Source: Anas platyrhynchos (taxonomy: Eukaryota > Chordata > Aves > Anseriformes > Anatidae). From it: DNA of 64,000 nucleotides. The stretch spans positions 33,017,001 through 33,081,000 of the forward strand of contig NC_092591.1 of assembly GCF_047663525.1 (NCBI RefSeq), written 5' to 3'. Each line of letters begins with the position of its first letter. Position 1 is the first letter of the stretch. The position numbers and the translations under genes were made by a program. The notes under the pieces are model-generated. The model was not told where the DNA came from. It worked only from the letters and a program-made list of their open reading frames with translations, and ran no database searches. Positions 47,687 through 60,600 of the stretch are shown here, one piece after another.

Positions 47687-49840
47687 TTTATTTGCACAAA
47701 TATTTGACACAATCACAGAGGAAGAAAGCAGCTCTCAGTACAGTTTCTTTTCCAGAATGAAAGAATCCCTGTTTTATACCAAGTTACTGCAGGACAACAC
47801 TTGCTCCCCCCTGCATGAGGGGAAGCTGCTGTTCTTTGCACCTGTGGGTTTGCTCCGTACAAGGTTGGCACGGTCCTTAGCAGGTCACACCAGAGCCCGT
47901 GGTCTCACAGGTTCAAGAAATGCGTAAAGACCCAACAGACAAACTGAATTTGTGGTGCTCTAGCTACCGCCTTCGCACTCTCCATTTTAGGACCCCTCGC
48001 TGGACCCGGCTGGCATTTAGGTGGGGGGAGTCCTGTCAGCTCGCAGCTCATTTTGACACACCAGTCTGTTCAGGTCTCTGAGCCTTACCCTACGAGCAGC
48101 TCCGTGGCTGCGGGCCTCAGCCCTCTGCAAGAAGACTTGCCCACCCAGGGAGCCAGCAGGCTCGTGTCACATCCTGGGGGCTACATGAGCTGTGTCACAA
48201 AAAGAGACAGTTGTGAGAGATGTTCGCAGGCTTTTGTTTGGATCCAGAGCCACACTGCATTGCTTGTACTTGTTCTTGAGCAGTCCCAAGTGTGCGTGAC
48301 TTTGGTGCAGGGCAAACAATCCCCATACATCACATTATTCCAGAGCGTTCCCAAAGTGATGGGCCATAGCCAGATGCAGAGAACCCCCTGAGTATTAAAA
48401 GCATTGCTTGCCAAACCTGTGACACTCTCTGCTACATAAACCAGAACGAAATGTCTCTGTGAGAGAAGTTTTCGAAATCAATGCAAGTTCTGCAATGAAG
48501 TTTGAGTACTCACTGGGAAATGAATCCCCTGAGAAACTGGGGAGCAGGTAATGGAACAAACACGGCAAATGTCTTTCTCTGGCAGGAACTTCATGGGCTT
48601 CCCTTGCTTTTGGTTTCAGCAGATCAAGCAGTGATTTTTAAGAAAGGAAAGCACAAGACAAAGAAGCCCTGAGCCCTCCATTCCTTGTTCTGCAACTTCA
48701 CAAAGGTAAATTCTGCTCTCTGGTCTAGAGCTCCAACAGCGAATTTTACTGACCAAGAGGAACTATCTCCCTACAAACCCCTCCTTTTGATTCAAAAGTT
48801 AATGTATGGACACTATCCTGTGAAACTGAGATCACTAGCAGATTTTCCCAGTCCCTAGAAGAGTCCCTGAATCCCTCAACTACATAGAATCACAGCTGTC
48901 ATTCAACAGCGTTCATTCTTCTTTCCTTCCCCATCTTTCTTCCTTCCATCTCTCTTTTTCCCCTTTTATTCCCTTTCTTTTCTACCTTTTCTCTCTCTTT
49001 CATTACATGCATTACGTTCCCATCTACATTTCTCCTCTTGGCAGTGTTACAAACCCTTCACTGACACAGTTTGGTCTCCGCTAGGCAGACAGAGCCACCC
49101 GTCACTGCTCCTCACCTGTTCCTTCTCTCAGATCACCACACACACTGAGATTTTTTAAACAGGTCCCAAGCTCATGACTGCCTCTTCAGATGGTGCTACA
49201 GCACTGGCACTCACTGGAGTCCAGAGTCCTGTTCAGAGATCATTTTGCTTAAAGAAGCAATGCAGTGCATTTTTTCGTCAGCCAGCTAACGGCCTTTATT
49301 TAGAAAAAACCTCAAGGGCACTCACAGTACAGGGCCTTTAAGAAAGAATGCTGCTTTTTCACAGCCAAGTGACTTCTACCTATTTTGACAAGCAGAATCA
49401 GAGAGGAAACCCAAGTTTACAAACTCAGCAGCCTGTGTTTGACCACACTGCAGTCGCCCATAACTGCCCCTGCCCTACTCACTCTGCCAGGACTCTGAAA
49501 GCGTGTTAGTTTCAGACAGAAAAATGGCCATTTTGTACAATGCAAGGTACCTGCCTGCTCTGCAGTACTGAGTCTTGGTGTATTAAAGGCTCCCATTAGT
49601 CTGGGACACTACAGATGTGTCCAGCAGGTACTTAGAGCTGCCTGGGCAATTCCACATCCTGGCACATCTGAAATCCAGTTCGTGTCTCCCAGGCATCTCA
49701 GACAGTAACCCAGCAAGAGCCAGGTTTCCAAGCCCAGCAGCTTATCATATCCTCCTCGCTGGGACCACAGGAGCAGTCACTCCAAGAAGGTGCGGAGCAA
49801 TACTGGCATCATGTTTCTTTTTTTCCCCCCTAAAGCAGCT
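47687..49840 (-). other. RHOV: RHOV candidate 3' UTR
   Basis: Sequence below the RHOV stop on the minus strand has no other gene. Two AATAAA hexamers on the minus strand could end it: 49299-49294 (short UTR about 0.55 kb, weak downstream element) and 47692-47687 (long UTR about 2.15 kb), followed by a GU-rich stretch reading TTGTGTTTGTCATTTTGTC. A pyrimidine-rich tract (plus strand) covers 48911-49003. Confidence 0.5.
48911..49003 (+). repeat. Polypyrimidine tract
   Basis: About 93 nt of C/T with only a few A and no G, non-periodic; purine-rich on the RHOV sense strand. Confidence 0.85.
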
Positions 49841-50281
49841 TCAGACAAAGCAGAAGAACTTCTTCCAGCGGCACTTGGAGAGAGTTTTGATGCCTTTGGC
49901 TGTCATCTTCTTTTCTTGCCGTGCCTTGTGTTCAACACCGCTGACAATGGCCATGTCGAACACTTCTTTGAGGTTCTTCTGGGTCAATGCTGAGCACTCC
50001 AGGTAGGCTTCAGCCCGGATTTTATCTGCTAGACCTTCTGCCTGAGGCCGGGGCACGGGCTTCACGTGGTAGCGATCCAGGCTGATGAGGACATTGACAT
50101 CATCCCGCAAGTCTGCCTGTGTCCCCACTAACAGCACTGGGGCCCGGGGGTTGTGAGTTCGTATCTCAGGGATCCATTTCTCAGTAATGTTTTGGAAGGA
50201 GCTTGGATTTACCACACTGAAGCAGACAAGGAAGACGTCAGTGTCTGGGTAACAAAGCGAGCGCAAACAGTCAAAGTCCTC
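49841..50281 (-). CDS. RHOV: RHOV exon 3
   Basis: Acceptor CTTCTCTGCAG. 146 codons plus TGA, from [15 protein letters not shown] to [10 protein letters not shown]. It holds G4, the insert helix region, G5 and the C-terminal membrane-anchoring Cys residues (222 and 229). Confidence 0.96.
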   Translation of the reverse strand, partial: EDFDCLRSLCYPDTDVFLVCFSVVNPSSFQNITEKWIPEIRTHNPRAPVLLVGTQADLRDDVNVLISLDRYHVKPVPRPQAEGLADKIRAEAYLECSALTQKNLKEVFDMAIVSGVEHKARQEKKMTAKGIKTLSKCRWKKFFCFV

Positions 50282-53200
50282 CTGCAGAGAAGAAAGGGGA
50301 AAAAAACAAGTCTTCACTGGGCTGAACTCTAACAGTGTGATACTGCAGAGCCTTTTTCACACATTAGCTAGGACAGCAATGCCCCATAGGCATCGTGCTG
50401 ACTTTGTGGCCATGCCATGCTTCAGGCAGTCTGTCGTTCACCCATCTGTGCCTGCCACACCAGTGAATGGCTGATGCTGGTCTGGCACATCTCCTTCCTT
50501 CCCACTGAAACACCGCCTTCCTCAAAAAGCCTGCCAACAGTCCCCGTCCCACGGGACCAGAGCTGACAGCTCCTTTGAGAGAACTCACCTGGCCAGCCGT
50601 GTCCCACAGCTGGATCCGGACTGGAGCTCCATCCACCAGGACCTGCACTGTAGCAGAAAGAGAATACAAGATAAGTCTAAGGAAGCTGCCCAGCACACAC
50701 ACATACATTTTTCCCCAGAGCACTCTATTTGGTATCCTGCTAAAGAGACCCCTGAAATCACTTCAGTCTGTCCTTCCTCACAGACCTCACTGAAACAGCT
50801 GAAGTTTGCACTGAAAATGTTATGAGACCAGCTCATTGACTTTCCAATTTTATGAGAAAACCTCAGGTGTTTTGGGCTGTTTTCCAGTATTTTCAAAGAA
50901 TCATTCCATATTACTGTTTCCTTAGAGAGAAGAAAAGCCCTTAGCTGAACAGTGCCCTGAGAACAACTTGTTGTTCTTCCACACCCCAAGAAAACAAGTA
51001 GGGATAAATACAAACAACTTCAGCAACTTGCTCCTAGCTTTTTGGCCCAGGGTGGAAGCTCAAATCAGTCTTCATTAAATGAGTTATTGGATGTTTTTCT
51101 CATCCATTAAAAAAGAAAGTATTTCCATAAGTGCCCCAGCTAAGGAAAAACAAATGCCTAAAACCATCTTTGAAATCAAAAAGCTATTAAGGAAACGGTG
51201 ATTAGTGAAATCCCCCTCAGAGACTATCTGCACACCAAAAAACTGCTGAGTTACAGATGTAAGGTCTGCTTCCATTTCACTCCCTAATCACAGCAAGCCT
51301 TCATGTGGTATCAGCTGACTCAGACTGAGGGCTGGCAGGACCTCTGATGGAAATCTGGAATGAAACTGTTAGATGTTTAAGTGCACAGACACCACAGAGA
51401 CTGGCTAGGAACCGAGGCAAAAGAGAGAAAGATATCAGGGGAACTGGAAATCACTTTAAAGTCTTGACAATGTGGATGGGGCTGTGCTTTGCTGAATAGA
51501 GGCAGACATCCTGTGCTAAGGTGACAATGGCTGGCACTTGACACTAGCTAGCTAAACTGCTTCTCTATGCCCAGAATGAGGTTTATTGTCCTTTTCTTCT
51601 TGCTGTTGTTTAAAAAAAAAAAAAAAGAAAAGAAAAAAAGAGTGAATTAGATCACTCTTCTTTTACTCCTTAATGAATTAGCCAGGTGACAAAAATGACA
51701 AAACCAACTGACATGGAGAGTTTAAAACAAACTCTTGGAGGAGAGCTCTCCTCCCTGGAAGCCTGGGGAGAAGAAGGGAGACACAGAGAAAGCGAGAACT
51801 GAAATTTGGTGGGAGAGAGCAACGAAAGGAAAAATGAAGAGGTGGGAGCATACACCACTGTGCCACTCCTCAGCAAGTAGCTGAAAGTCATTGCTTCCCT
51901 GGGACTGGGAAACGGTTGGGTTGTTACCATATCTTTGCCCCAGAGAAGGAAGAGAAACCTGTTCCTGATCAAAGAACCTGCTAGATCCTGACTTGATCTT
52001 CGAGGCACTGGGCATTTGCCTTTCTAGTATCTGGTTTCTTCTGCCTCACAAGTGCGCCGAGAGAACGAATTAGCATCTCTGAAACGTTTTACAGTCTTCA
52101 GAAGAAAGGCACCACATATATTACCTGCTGCTCCAGTGCTTGCACAAGGCTTTTTCGTACCTGCTGCTAGCCTAAGCTACGCCAGCAACTCCGCGACAAG
52201 CCTCCAACTACCGCCCGCACCAGGTACACACCCTGAGGATGAGGCTGGATTTCGGTACAATAGTGTAGGGGCCGGCAGAACAGGATAGCCTGGTGGGGAA
52301 AGGTCACCAGGTATGCGTTTCACTCAAGACTGCTGTGCCTGGCAGTGACACCCAGCCTGCTGGCAGCGCCCAGATGGATGCAGCTGGGTCACAGTCCCAG
52401 CACTGTTCCCGATAACGCAATGCTTTCTCCTATCTCATTGCCTTCTTTAACTTGTACCGGCTTTATAGCCCTTTGACCTTACACCCCATTGACCAGAATT
52501 TGGGTTGGGATGTAAACAGTGAAGCTCACCTCTGCTGGCAGCTTCAATTGCAAGTGTTCCCCAAGACAGGAGGGAGTTGGGCTGAAATTTCCAACGTGGG
52601 TCCTGAACTGTGCTTAGTGAATCCAGGGAAGGGCTTTTTTTCAAGTTTATCCCATTAAAAGTAGGAGAGGGAAAGGAAATTCCTCTCTTCTCCCATTTTT
52701 TGCACCTCCCAATAAGAAGAAAGTGAACTTTGGAAGACCCATTTTTAATGACGTTTTTGATTTCTATCAGTTGCAAATGCTATGCACCTCTGGAAGTCAG
52801 GCTCAGTACTGAGACATTCAGATTGGGGCTAGCCCTGCATGCAGCTATCCTTGAATCACCTGCTGCTAGAAGGGAAGTCTCTGAACTCATGCTGCCTCCA
52901 CCTTTCTGTATCATTTTACTATAAATTTGCCCTTCAGACAACACGGAGGCTGACGGCTGCAGTAACTTCAAACCTCTTATAGCCCTTCCATGGGCATGAA
53001 GGGAGCAGAGAGAGCAGAAACCTTCCCACGGAAGAGCTCAAAGGCTCTTTACATCTCTTCCCAAAGGGCTGCTGGCACCCAAACACCACCATGATCCCAG
53101 TTTGTTCCCTTCAAGCAACAGAGGGAGAGCTTAGAGAGGGTCTAGGGAAAATCAATAACTCCCGGTGCAAGAGTGAGCAACTGGGAGGACATTCAGACAA

Positions 53201-54049
53201 ACAAAGCGTTGCCTCCAAGAGCCCATGAGACTATGACACATTGCAAGTCTGGTTCCTTGTCTGACTTGAGCCCATCTCTAATCTACCTGTCTGTGCTATC
53301 GTGTACTGCACGTTTCTTCGGATCAGGTGAAGATCAGCAATCTTTCAAAGGGCTTTTAATTGTCCCGGGTTTTATACTAGAAGCTGAAGCCCAGAAGAAG
53401 AGTGGAGAACAAACACAAAGACGGCATTTACAGAAGTGGAAACTAACGAGAGCCCCTCAGCTGACAGGGAAGGCAGGCATTTTAGGCAGCCTTATACAGC
53501 TGCTCAATTCTTTTAGCAACCTCTGCTCCAGCCTCACTTCAGTGGATGTATGGGGAAGAACAAGTTTCTGCTGAACACCGGTTGACAGCAGAAACCCTAC
53601 AGAGCAACGCTTTGCTGTTTCTGCAGCTAAAAAGCCAGGAGGCCCCCTTGCCCCTACCCGCAGAAGCCCCCCAGAGCAGGAAGGCGCCCAGCCCCCAGTC
53701 ACCGCCACGCACACCTCATCCTCACAGGAGGGCTCCTGCTGCTGAACTCCACACGGCGTGGACTTGGGTCTAACCCAGGGGAACCACATCCAAGAGCTGG
53801 TTTCACCCAGCTCCACGTCCCCCCGCGTCCCGGCCACCCTCCGGGCGCCTCACCTGAGAAGGTGTCGAGGGCGGTGGGCTGGTACTCGTCGGGGTAGCCG
53901 TTGGTGGTGTAGCTGACCACCAGGCTGGTCTTGCCCACGGCTCCATCGCCCACCAGCACGCACTTGATGCCCAGCTCCGGGCCGCTGCCCCGGGGCCGGC
54001 TGTGTCTGCGCAGGGCGGGCGGGTAGTCCAGCAGCTCCTGAGGGGGCAT
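49841..54049 (-). CDS. RHOV: RHOV (Chp/Wrch-2), atypical Rho-family GTPase
   Basis: Small GTPase of the Cdc42-like RHOU/RHOV branch; acts at membranes on the cytoskeleton, adhesion and neural-crest development through PAK-type effectors. Exons on the minus strand: 54049-53854, 50647-50589 and 50281-49841; lengths 196, 59 and 441 nt give 231 aa (human 236). P-loop GDGAVGKTS at 34-42, switch I Thr59 ([10 protein letters not shown]), G3 DTAGQ at 81-85, G4 TQAD at 139-142, G5 CSAL at 181-184. Residues equivalent to Rac Gly12 and Gln61 are intact. A short Rho-specific insert lies around 145-165. The extended N-terminus is short with basic and Pro residues. The C-terminus ends [10 protein letters not shown], which is not a CAAX box, fitting palmitoylation-based anchoring known for RHOV. 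The gene is convergent with SPINT1 and divergent from VPS18, as in mammals. Confidence 0.97.
50589..50647 (-). CDS. RHOV: RHOV exon 2
   Basis: 59 nt between CTGCTACAG and GTGAGT. It completes Val66 and encodes [19 protein letters not shown], i.e. the strand before switch II and the G3 box. Leaves in phase 0. Confidence 0.96.
50648..53853 (-). other. RHOV intron 1
   Basis: 3.2 kb, no further exon needed for the frame. It contains an A-rich run at 51612-51639; otherwise nothing recognised. The second intron (50282-50588) is only 307 nt. Confidence 0.75.
51612..51639 (+). repeat. A-rich run in RHOV intron 1
   Basis: A15 then AAAAG-type interruptions; no associated retrocopy recognised. Confidence 0.9.
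53854..54049 (-). CDS. RHOV: RHOV exon 1
   Basis: 65 codons plus one base, from [11 protein letters not shown] to ...ALDTFS, then donor GTGAGG. It carries the P-loop and switch I and lies in a CpG-rich stretch. Tandem copies of a GGCACCGGG-type unit abut the start codon in the leader. Confidence 0.95.
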
Positions 54050-54078
54050 GGCACCGGGGGCACCGGGGGCACCGGGGG
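54047..54078 (+). repeat. Short tandem repeat abutting the RHOV start codon
   Basis: Three tandem copies of a GGCACCGGGG-like unit (plus strand) overlapping or immediately preceding the start in the 5' leader. Confidence 0.85.
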
Positions 54079-54592
54079 CTCAGCGGCGCGGCGAGGCCGC
54101 TGCCATGCCCGGCCGGGAGGAGGCTGCGCGATGCCGTGCGGGCTCTCCCCGGCCTCCTGTGTGTCGCCTCTCGCCCCGCTGCTCGGCTCCGCACCTGCTG
54201 CTCCACAGCCCGGCCCCGTTCCCCAGGCCCGCCCCGGCCCGGCCCCTGCTCCCCTCGGCCCGCCCAAGCCCTCCCCGCGGCTGCCTCCAGCCGCAGTTTG
54301 TGGCTGAGAGCAAGCTGTGTGCTTCACCCGTGTGAGCATAAGCTCAAGAAGGCGTCTTTAAGCCAGGCACGGTGTAAAATGCCGTTTCCCATGGCTGACT
54401 GAGGGTCACACACGCCGCAGCTCCTCGGGTTCACGAGTTTTGATTAATTCCACGCCGCCAAGCGTGTGCGCTCCGTGGGGACAGCCCACAGGGTTCCTGG
54501 GGCAAGGAGGCTTTTTCTCTGCAGCTTTCTCTAGCGCTTTCCTTTCATCTCCCTCTTCTGCATTTTTTTTTACCAGTACAGCCTTGATTCTT

Positions 54593-54630
54593 TATAGCTA
54601 TTATATATTTATATAGCTATTATATATTTA
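54593..54630 (+). repeat. Exact tandem duplication, 2 x 19 bp
   Basis: TATAGCTATTATATATTTA occurs twice back to back without mismatch. Confidence 0.95.
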
Positions 54631-57246
54631 TTAGCAGGGACGGTATCACAAGCTAGGCTGCTGCTAAAACGTGTGCAAGCGGCTGCTAATTCAAGTGATA
54701 GGCTTGCATTAGAGGCTTTTCTAGTGCCAAGCCATCAGTGTCAGTACAGCCAGGGGACATGTGAGCTTCTGCAGAAGGGCACTGGGCAGGCGATTTACCC
54801 CCCATAACACCCAAGGTGTGGCTGCAGCACACATGGGACCAGCACAGGACGCCCAGCACCGCAGCCAGGGCAGGCAGCGTGGCACGGGATGTCCCGCAGC
54901 AGTTTCTCAAGCACAGGGTGACATTCTGTGAACTGTGGCATTTCCATTCAGTCAGAAGAAATGAATGGAAATGAGGGAGTATTCACCAAGTTATTCACTG
55001 TTAGCAAGTGTCAGCAGCAGCAGAGGGGAGAGATGAGAAGAAACTGGCAGCTTTAGATTCCTATTTGCTTTTCTGTTAGGAAAGGACATCCACTGGGAAG
55101 ACGTGCTTATTGCCCCACTCCTGCGACTGACTCCTTTTTTCTCTCATTCCCTTCCTAAAAGCTCTGGCTTCTGTGACTCTGTTCTTTTTGCTTTGCAGTT
55201 TCTGACAGCTGTTGGTTGACACGCACTTAACTTCTGGATGAGCTTAAGTGATTTTTAATCTATATTTAAACTAAGTGATTAAGCAAATAAACACAGCAGC
55301 TCCCACGGGTTCCTTTCTCAGGTCCTGCCTTGCTCCTGACGTCTAACAAGAGGCAGGTTTCACAATGCAGCAAGGAGTCAGATGGTAGGAGTCACACATT
55401 TTGGTTTTGCAAGACTTTTGAACAATTTTGGTTTTGCAGTGAAAGTCTGTCTCGTTCCTAGAGCTGCTGAAGTGCCAGTCGTGGAGACTGGCTGCACACT
55501 CGTAGCAGGTACTCTGTGACAGATCAGCTCTTGGCTGAGTGTGAAATACTCAAGTCTCCAAGACTGCATTTGGCCTCTCTCCTGGGAATTATATTTAGTA
55601 CCAATTATGGCAGTATTCCTCATGATGTGGATACCTGTCCACTGGGAACAAAGTGCACAAGATCAAATTATTTTCAGGCAGATCAAGATTTCAGGTACTG
55701 TTAGTGTTCAACCTTTGTTCAGCTGAGATCCAGTACCATCTGTAGCTTCTGCTTCAATCAAACAGAAAAGCTTCTCCATTTGAGTGCACAGTAAATTGAA
55801 GTGGAAATTCAATTTATATATTTAGGCAGTATGTCACCAACCATCTTTATACAACTGCACAAAGTCCATTGTTAAAAGCAACAACAACAACAAAACAGTT
55901 ATGTAGCAAAAGACACTTGCTTCTCTGCACATTTCTATTAATTATAGCCACCTTTCCCACTAGAGCTGTGGAGGAAATGCCCAGTAAGGGACTAAGTTAA
56001 AAACTCTGAGTCAATGTGGATGAGGAGGGGAATAGGAAACCAGGGCTGGTCTCTTGTAGTGGGGGCAAGCCTATGGGTCAGCTCAAACAATTCCACATTT
56101 CCCTTCTGAAGTGCAGTATTATGATGTTCATTTATTTTTGTAGCTACTGCTCTTGACTTTCACTGAGCAGCAGTTACCTCGGATGACATCATATTCTTCC
56201 ACTCTTGTCGATCTCATTTGTAACTTCATAATTAGGTGTGGCCACAGACCAATTTGACTGGATGTCACAGGCTGGGAGCCGCTATCACAGACCTTTGCAC
56301 ACCCTATTCAGATTGCCTCAGAAAAAAGCACTGCAGGTTGTGGGAGATGGCCATCCTGAGTTTTAAAAGTAGCAGGGCTTCCTTCTTCCCAGGGGAGAGA
56401 GAAAGAAGTATCGGCCACTCTTGGCACGGCCCGTGGGTACTGAGCAAACCAGGCCTGCAGCTTCACCTCCCTTTGTACGAGTGGGCTGCGTGTGTCAACA
56501 CACTCCCTTTGTAAACGATGCGCTTGGGTACATTTCTGAATCCTCTCACCCTGCTGCATGCAAGGAAGTATAAAACAGTAAGAAGCAGGGGGGTGATGAA
56601 AAGAGGAGGCAATGCCAACATGCAGTGGGGCAGGGTGGGTGGAGATCTCAGTTAAGAGAGGAGCTGTGGTGGAGCACAGGTGCCAGAGCAAACAGGATCA
56701 CAGGATGCCATGGGATACGCTCACGAAGTCAAACATAGCCGCTGCCTGGCAAGGCACTTTCATAATCACAGGCAGGGAGACAGCAAATGCTGAGTCACAG
56801 GGCATTTTGTCATGCACCTGAGTGTATATCCTCCCTGGGAAAAATCAAGCATAATTACCACTTAAAAGAAGTGACAGACAAAAAGGTAAAGATGAGAGCC
56901 TGCGTCTGGTTTCCCTTGTGGTGTACCTTGTCTAGTCACTGCAGCCTGCAGGAAGTGATGTCAAATGCTTTTTCCATATCATTTTCTTACAACCTTGCAG
57001 AGGCATAAATAGCCACAAAGCACAAGCCAGTGGAATACCAGGCTTCTGTTATTCACAGAAAAATTACCACATCTGAAATCAAAGGAAGAAAGATCGTAGC
57101 ATTTGCTTTCCCATATAGATTTCTTGACTGATAGGAACTCATTAGTTTCTGAGTCCACAGCAATAAAAATGCTTTACGATTTTACAGCAGCTAATGGGTG
57201 TTACTGTTGCGCATCAGAGGTATGTGATTTTGAAATGCCATTTAGG

Positions 57247-57280
57247 AAAAAAAAAAAAAGAAAAAAGAAAAAAGAAAAAG
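57247..57280 (+). repeat. A-rich run with G interruptions
   Basis: A13 followed by AAAAAAG-like units; purine-only tract. Confidence 0.9.
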
Positions 57281-57628
57281 GAGAGAAACAATGGGAGAAA
57301 ACAGCTCCCTCTGTCCTGGCCTCTGAACATCTTTCTTCCTGTTTGGAATTAAAAGCGGGGCCAGGTTCATCTGTTCACTGCCTCACTACTTAAATGTGAA
57401 GGCAAATAACAACAACAGCATTATAATAGATTTTAAGATTGTAGAATAATAAATTAATAACAAATGACAGTGCCACTAGCTTCAAAAGTATTTTCTTAAT
57501 TGTTCCAAGGAAAGATTAAGCACCTATATTGTATTCAGCCCCTTTCTCAAAGACAAGTTATCTTTTATGTGACTTGCACAGAATGAGTTTTATCTCTTTC
57601 ATGTTCTATAAATCACTTAGAAGTATGT

Positions 57629-57641
57629 TGCCACCTGCTGG
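57629..57641 (+). promoter_or_regulatory. CTCF-type motif
   Basis: TGCCACCTGCTGG matches the reverse-strand CTCF core consensus YGCCMYCTRSTGG at every position. It is located between the divergent RHOV and VPS18 genes. Occupancy is inferred only. Confidence 0.45.
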
Positions 57642-60600
57642 AGAAAGTGTATCTTTCATTAAATCAGTTGATAAATGTGAAAAAGCAGGCGAGATTTAAG
57701 GCACTCAAAGCCCTTTCTTTAAATCTGAAAAGGAACAGCAAACCTCAGACTAAGGGTAACCTGGGAGACAATGCTCCGGGGCTAATTTAATTATGTCAAT
57801 CTCTTAGACACTTCAAGTGAAAAGAGGAGTTAACACTTAACTGGAAAGGGTGAGGGAATTAGCAAGAAGAAGGTGATAAGGTTGCATTGCCCATGAGAAA
57901 TAGGGAAGGGCAGGCACTTAACACTGAACAGTGAGGGGCTGGGCTGAAAACGCATAGTTAGGAAAACCATAAAATGTTGTAAGACCACTGCCTCAGCCAC
58001 ATCTCTGGTTTTTACTTTCCGGAAGAGTTAATAGTTTTAGAACTGAGGGATTAGCCAGAGGGTGCTGGCCATGGGAAAATGGTTTTCTCAATGCAAAAGC
58101 ATGTTTCTGTCCTTCCTCTCTTGTGTTTGTATGCTCATTTTGGCACTTACACCTAGAGAGTTTTCATTAGGGCATTCAGTGTGTTAACTGAAGGACAGCA
58201 TGCTCTGAAGTGGGAAAATTTACTGAGCTGTCAGAAGAGCTGTAGTAAGTTGGTCTGTGATATGGTTCCATGCAGTGCTTACTGGTCTGCAGGATGTTTG
58301 CTCCTGACAATCGGCTTGGAAAGCATGGGAGAGTGGTTAATGTTTAGGAGGTGGGCTCTGGCAAACTCCTTTCAAGCTTTGATTTCTTTTCCAGTGTAAA
58401 TTATAATTGTTTTATAGATTCTTACTGAGCTGAGTTCCAGCTGAGGTTCTTGCAGGCAACCATGATACCCATGGCTAGACAACTGTGGGACCTTCTTTTT
58501 GCTATAGTAGGTACGTACATATAAGACATTTGGTCACTCAGAGGCACCATTTGCATCACTGGGGAAGAGACACAAATGGGAGAAGGTCTCTTGATTGGGT
58601 GGGGGACATAGGCATATGCAGCATTTTCCTCAAAGCAAGCATGGTCTGAGAGCCTGTCTGAGAGCCTGGCTATACATGTATGTTACACCCTTCTTGGTAT
58701 CTTATGGAAGTTGTTGCTTTTGGGGAAGTACATTTGTTTGCCCATGGCTTTTACAAATGAGGAATACTTTTGTATTGATCACAATAAAATAATACTCTAC
58801 AGACAGGGAGGTAGAGGGATAACCAGTACCACAACTACAGCAAAAATCTATGAGGAAGTCCAGGGTTTAATTCACATTATAATTTTGTTACCAGGTTATC
58901 TCCAGGGCAGTTCACGTAATTTAAATATGAGCTGCCTTTGTTGTGTCCTTACCTCTCCTGAAAGCCACATCTTCCCGCCCACCCTTCTGCACCAGCACTT
59001 GTGTTTAGATCATGGATCACAGTCACCTGGTGCGTGGCACTGACCTGGCTCACTCATCTCACAGATGAGCTAATATTGGCACACAGAACGGGCTGGGCAG
59101 GGCAGCCAGGAGTGGCAGAGATGGTATTGTGGAAGCCCGGATTTAGGCAAGCTCAATCTTCTGGGTATCCAGACCTCCAATATAGTATGTGTTCATCCAC
59201 ACTGTTGTCTACAATCTGTTCCTGACAGAAGTTGAGTAGATAAGACATTATAGAGTATCTAGATGTTGATAGCTGTGCCCATAGCTGGGAGAAAACATTT
59301 ACTGTTTAAGCTGAAGCTACTGTGAATGTGAGCACATCCATTAGAAAAAAAATAAACAAACAAACAAAAAAGGCCAGAATTTAGGCTTCCAGTTGAAACA
59401 GATCACCAAAATTGTTCACTGAAATCTCTCTCATGAGTCCCTCTTGTAGACTTGCACTACTACTACACACAAAAAGTAATCATCTTGATTCTCCACACAG
59501 TCCTGGTGAATCAAAGACCTCATAAATCCTTTGCCCACAACCCTTGTTCCCCTCTTCTTTTCGGAACATCAAACCTGTGAATGCAGCACTGGGATATAAT
59601 TATTGCACATGTTTGTAAATTAAATAATCACAGCAGATGATAGTGCAGATGGACAGAGCAGACTTGTGGGCCTGGGTTAGCTTTAGGCTGATGTTTCATT
59701 CCCAAATAAAGGGAGGATCTGGCATCCAATTTAACCACACTAAACTCAGACAAAGCTTTCTTGTGAGGTATCAGTCCTAACCGGTGTTGGTATCTACCAA
59801 AATGGGAAAGAAAATCTCTTCCATTTCTGGATCTGACCAAGAAAAGAAAGGTTATAAAAATATGTCCTGTGGGATTTGAATGGAAATATTCCATGGACCT
59901 GTACACTGAGAAATTTGTGCACAAATTTCAGTTCAGCCTAATTTCCAGTCACATTTTGGGATGGCTTTTCCACTTACCAAGCAATCATTCACTCTTGTAC
60001 TGCTAAAAATACAAAAGTATAAGCATCATTGTTTAAGGCAAAAGGGGAGACCTCATCTAAAAGGAGGGGTTAATTCATGTTACGTGAAGACAAGCTGAAG
60101 CTGCAACTGCTGCAGAAAATACTAGTATGCTGGTATGTTCCAGGAAACTGTCTCATTTTCTTTTCTTCTTTTTTTATGAGAAGAAAGGAAAAATCCTGGT
60201 CTGGTAAATCTTGGGTTTTCAATCAGAATGAAGGTTCTAAGTTGATTTTTTTGTGAAGGAAGTTAATGCCTGATTGGGAGGACTATTTACACTACAGGAC
60301 AGTGTTTGAACAAGAACAAATTGATTCAGACTAGCCATGGCTTACATTAGAGTGGAAATCAGAGCTCAAAATCATGAGAGCAATCAGCATCTGGGACAGG
60401 TACGGGCTGGAGCAGTTGGGGAAAAAAACCCACGCTTTCAGACAGAGCTTGATAGGAACGGAGAAAGGAGTATATGATGTGGTATCTGCCAGAGTGGGAG
60501 AATGGATCTGATAGTCCAATAAAACCCTTCCTACCTAATTTTCCTAAACCTAATGCGATTTGTGTGTACCTTTTGAAAAGCCAAATGAGAACACTTGCAG

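Larger units (their letters stand above)
53840..54310 (-). promoter_or_regulatory. CpG island over RHOV exon 1 and presumed promoter
   Basis: G+C- and CpG-dense block covering RHOV exon 1, the leader and about 250 bp upstream, in sharp contrast to the flanks. It is rich in GGGGC/GCCCC motifs but I see no TATA box. The transcription start is presumed here; its exact base cannot be read. Confidence 0.65.

Noticed and set aside
48882-48894. ATAGAATCACAG word resembling a CR1 terminus
   Set aside because: Only about a dozen bases match; no CR1 body follows.
53803-54339. 178-codon minus-strand frame and several others over RHOV exon 1
   Set aside because: Alternate-frame shadows of RHOV exon 1 in a CpG island; the RHOV frame is fixed by homology.
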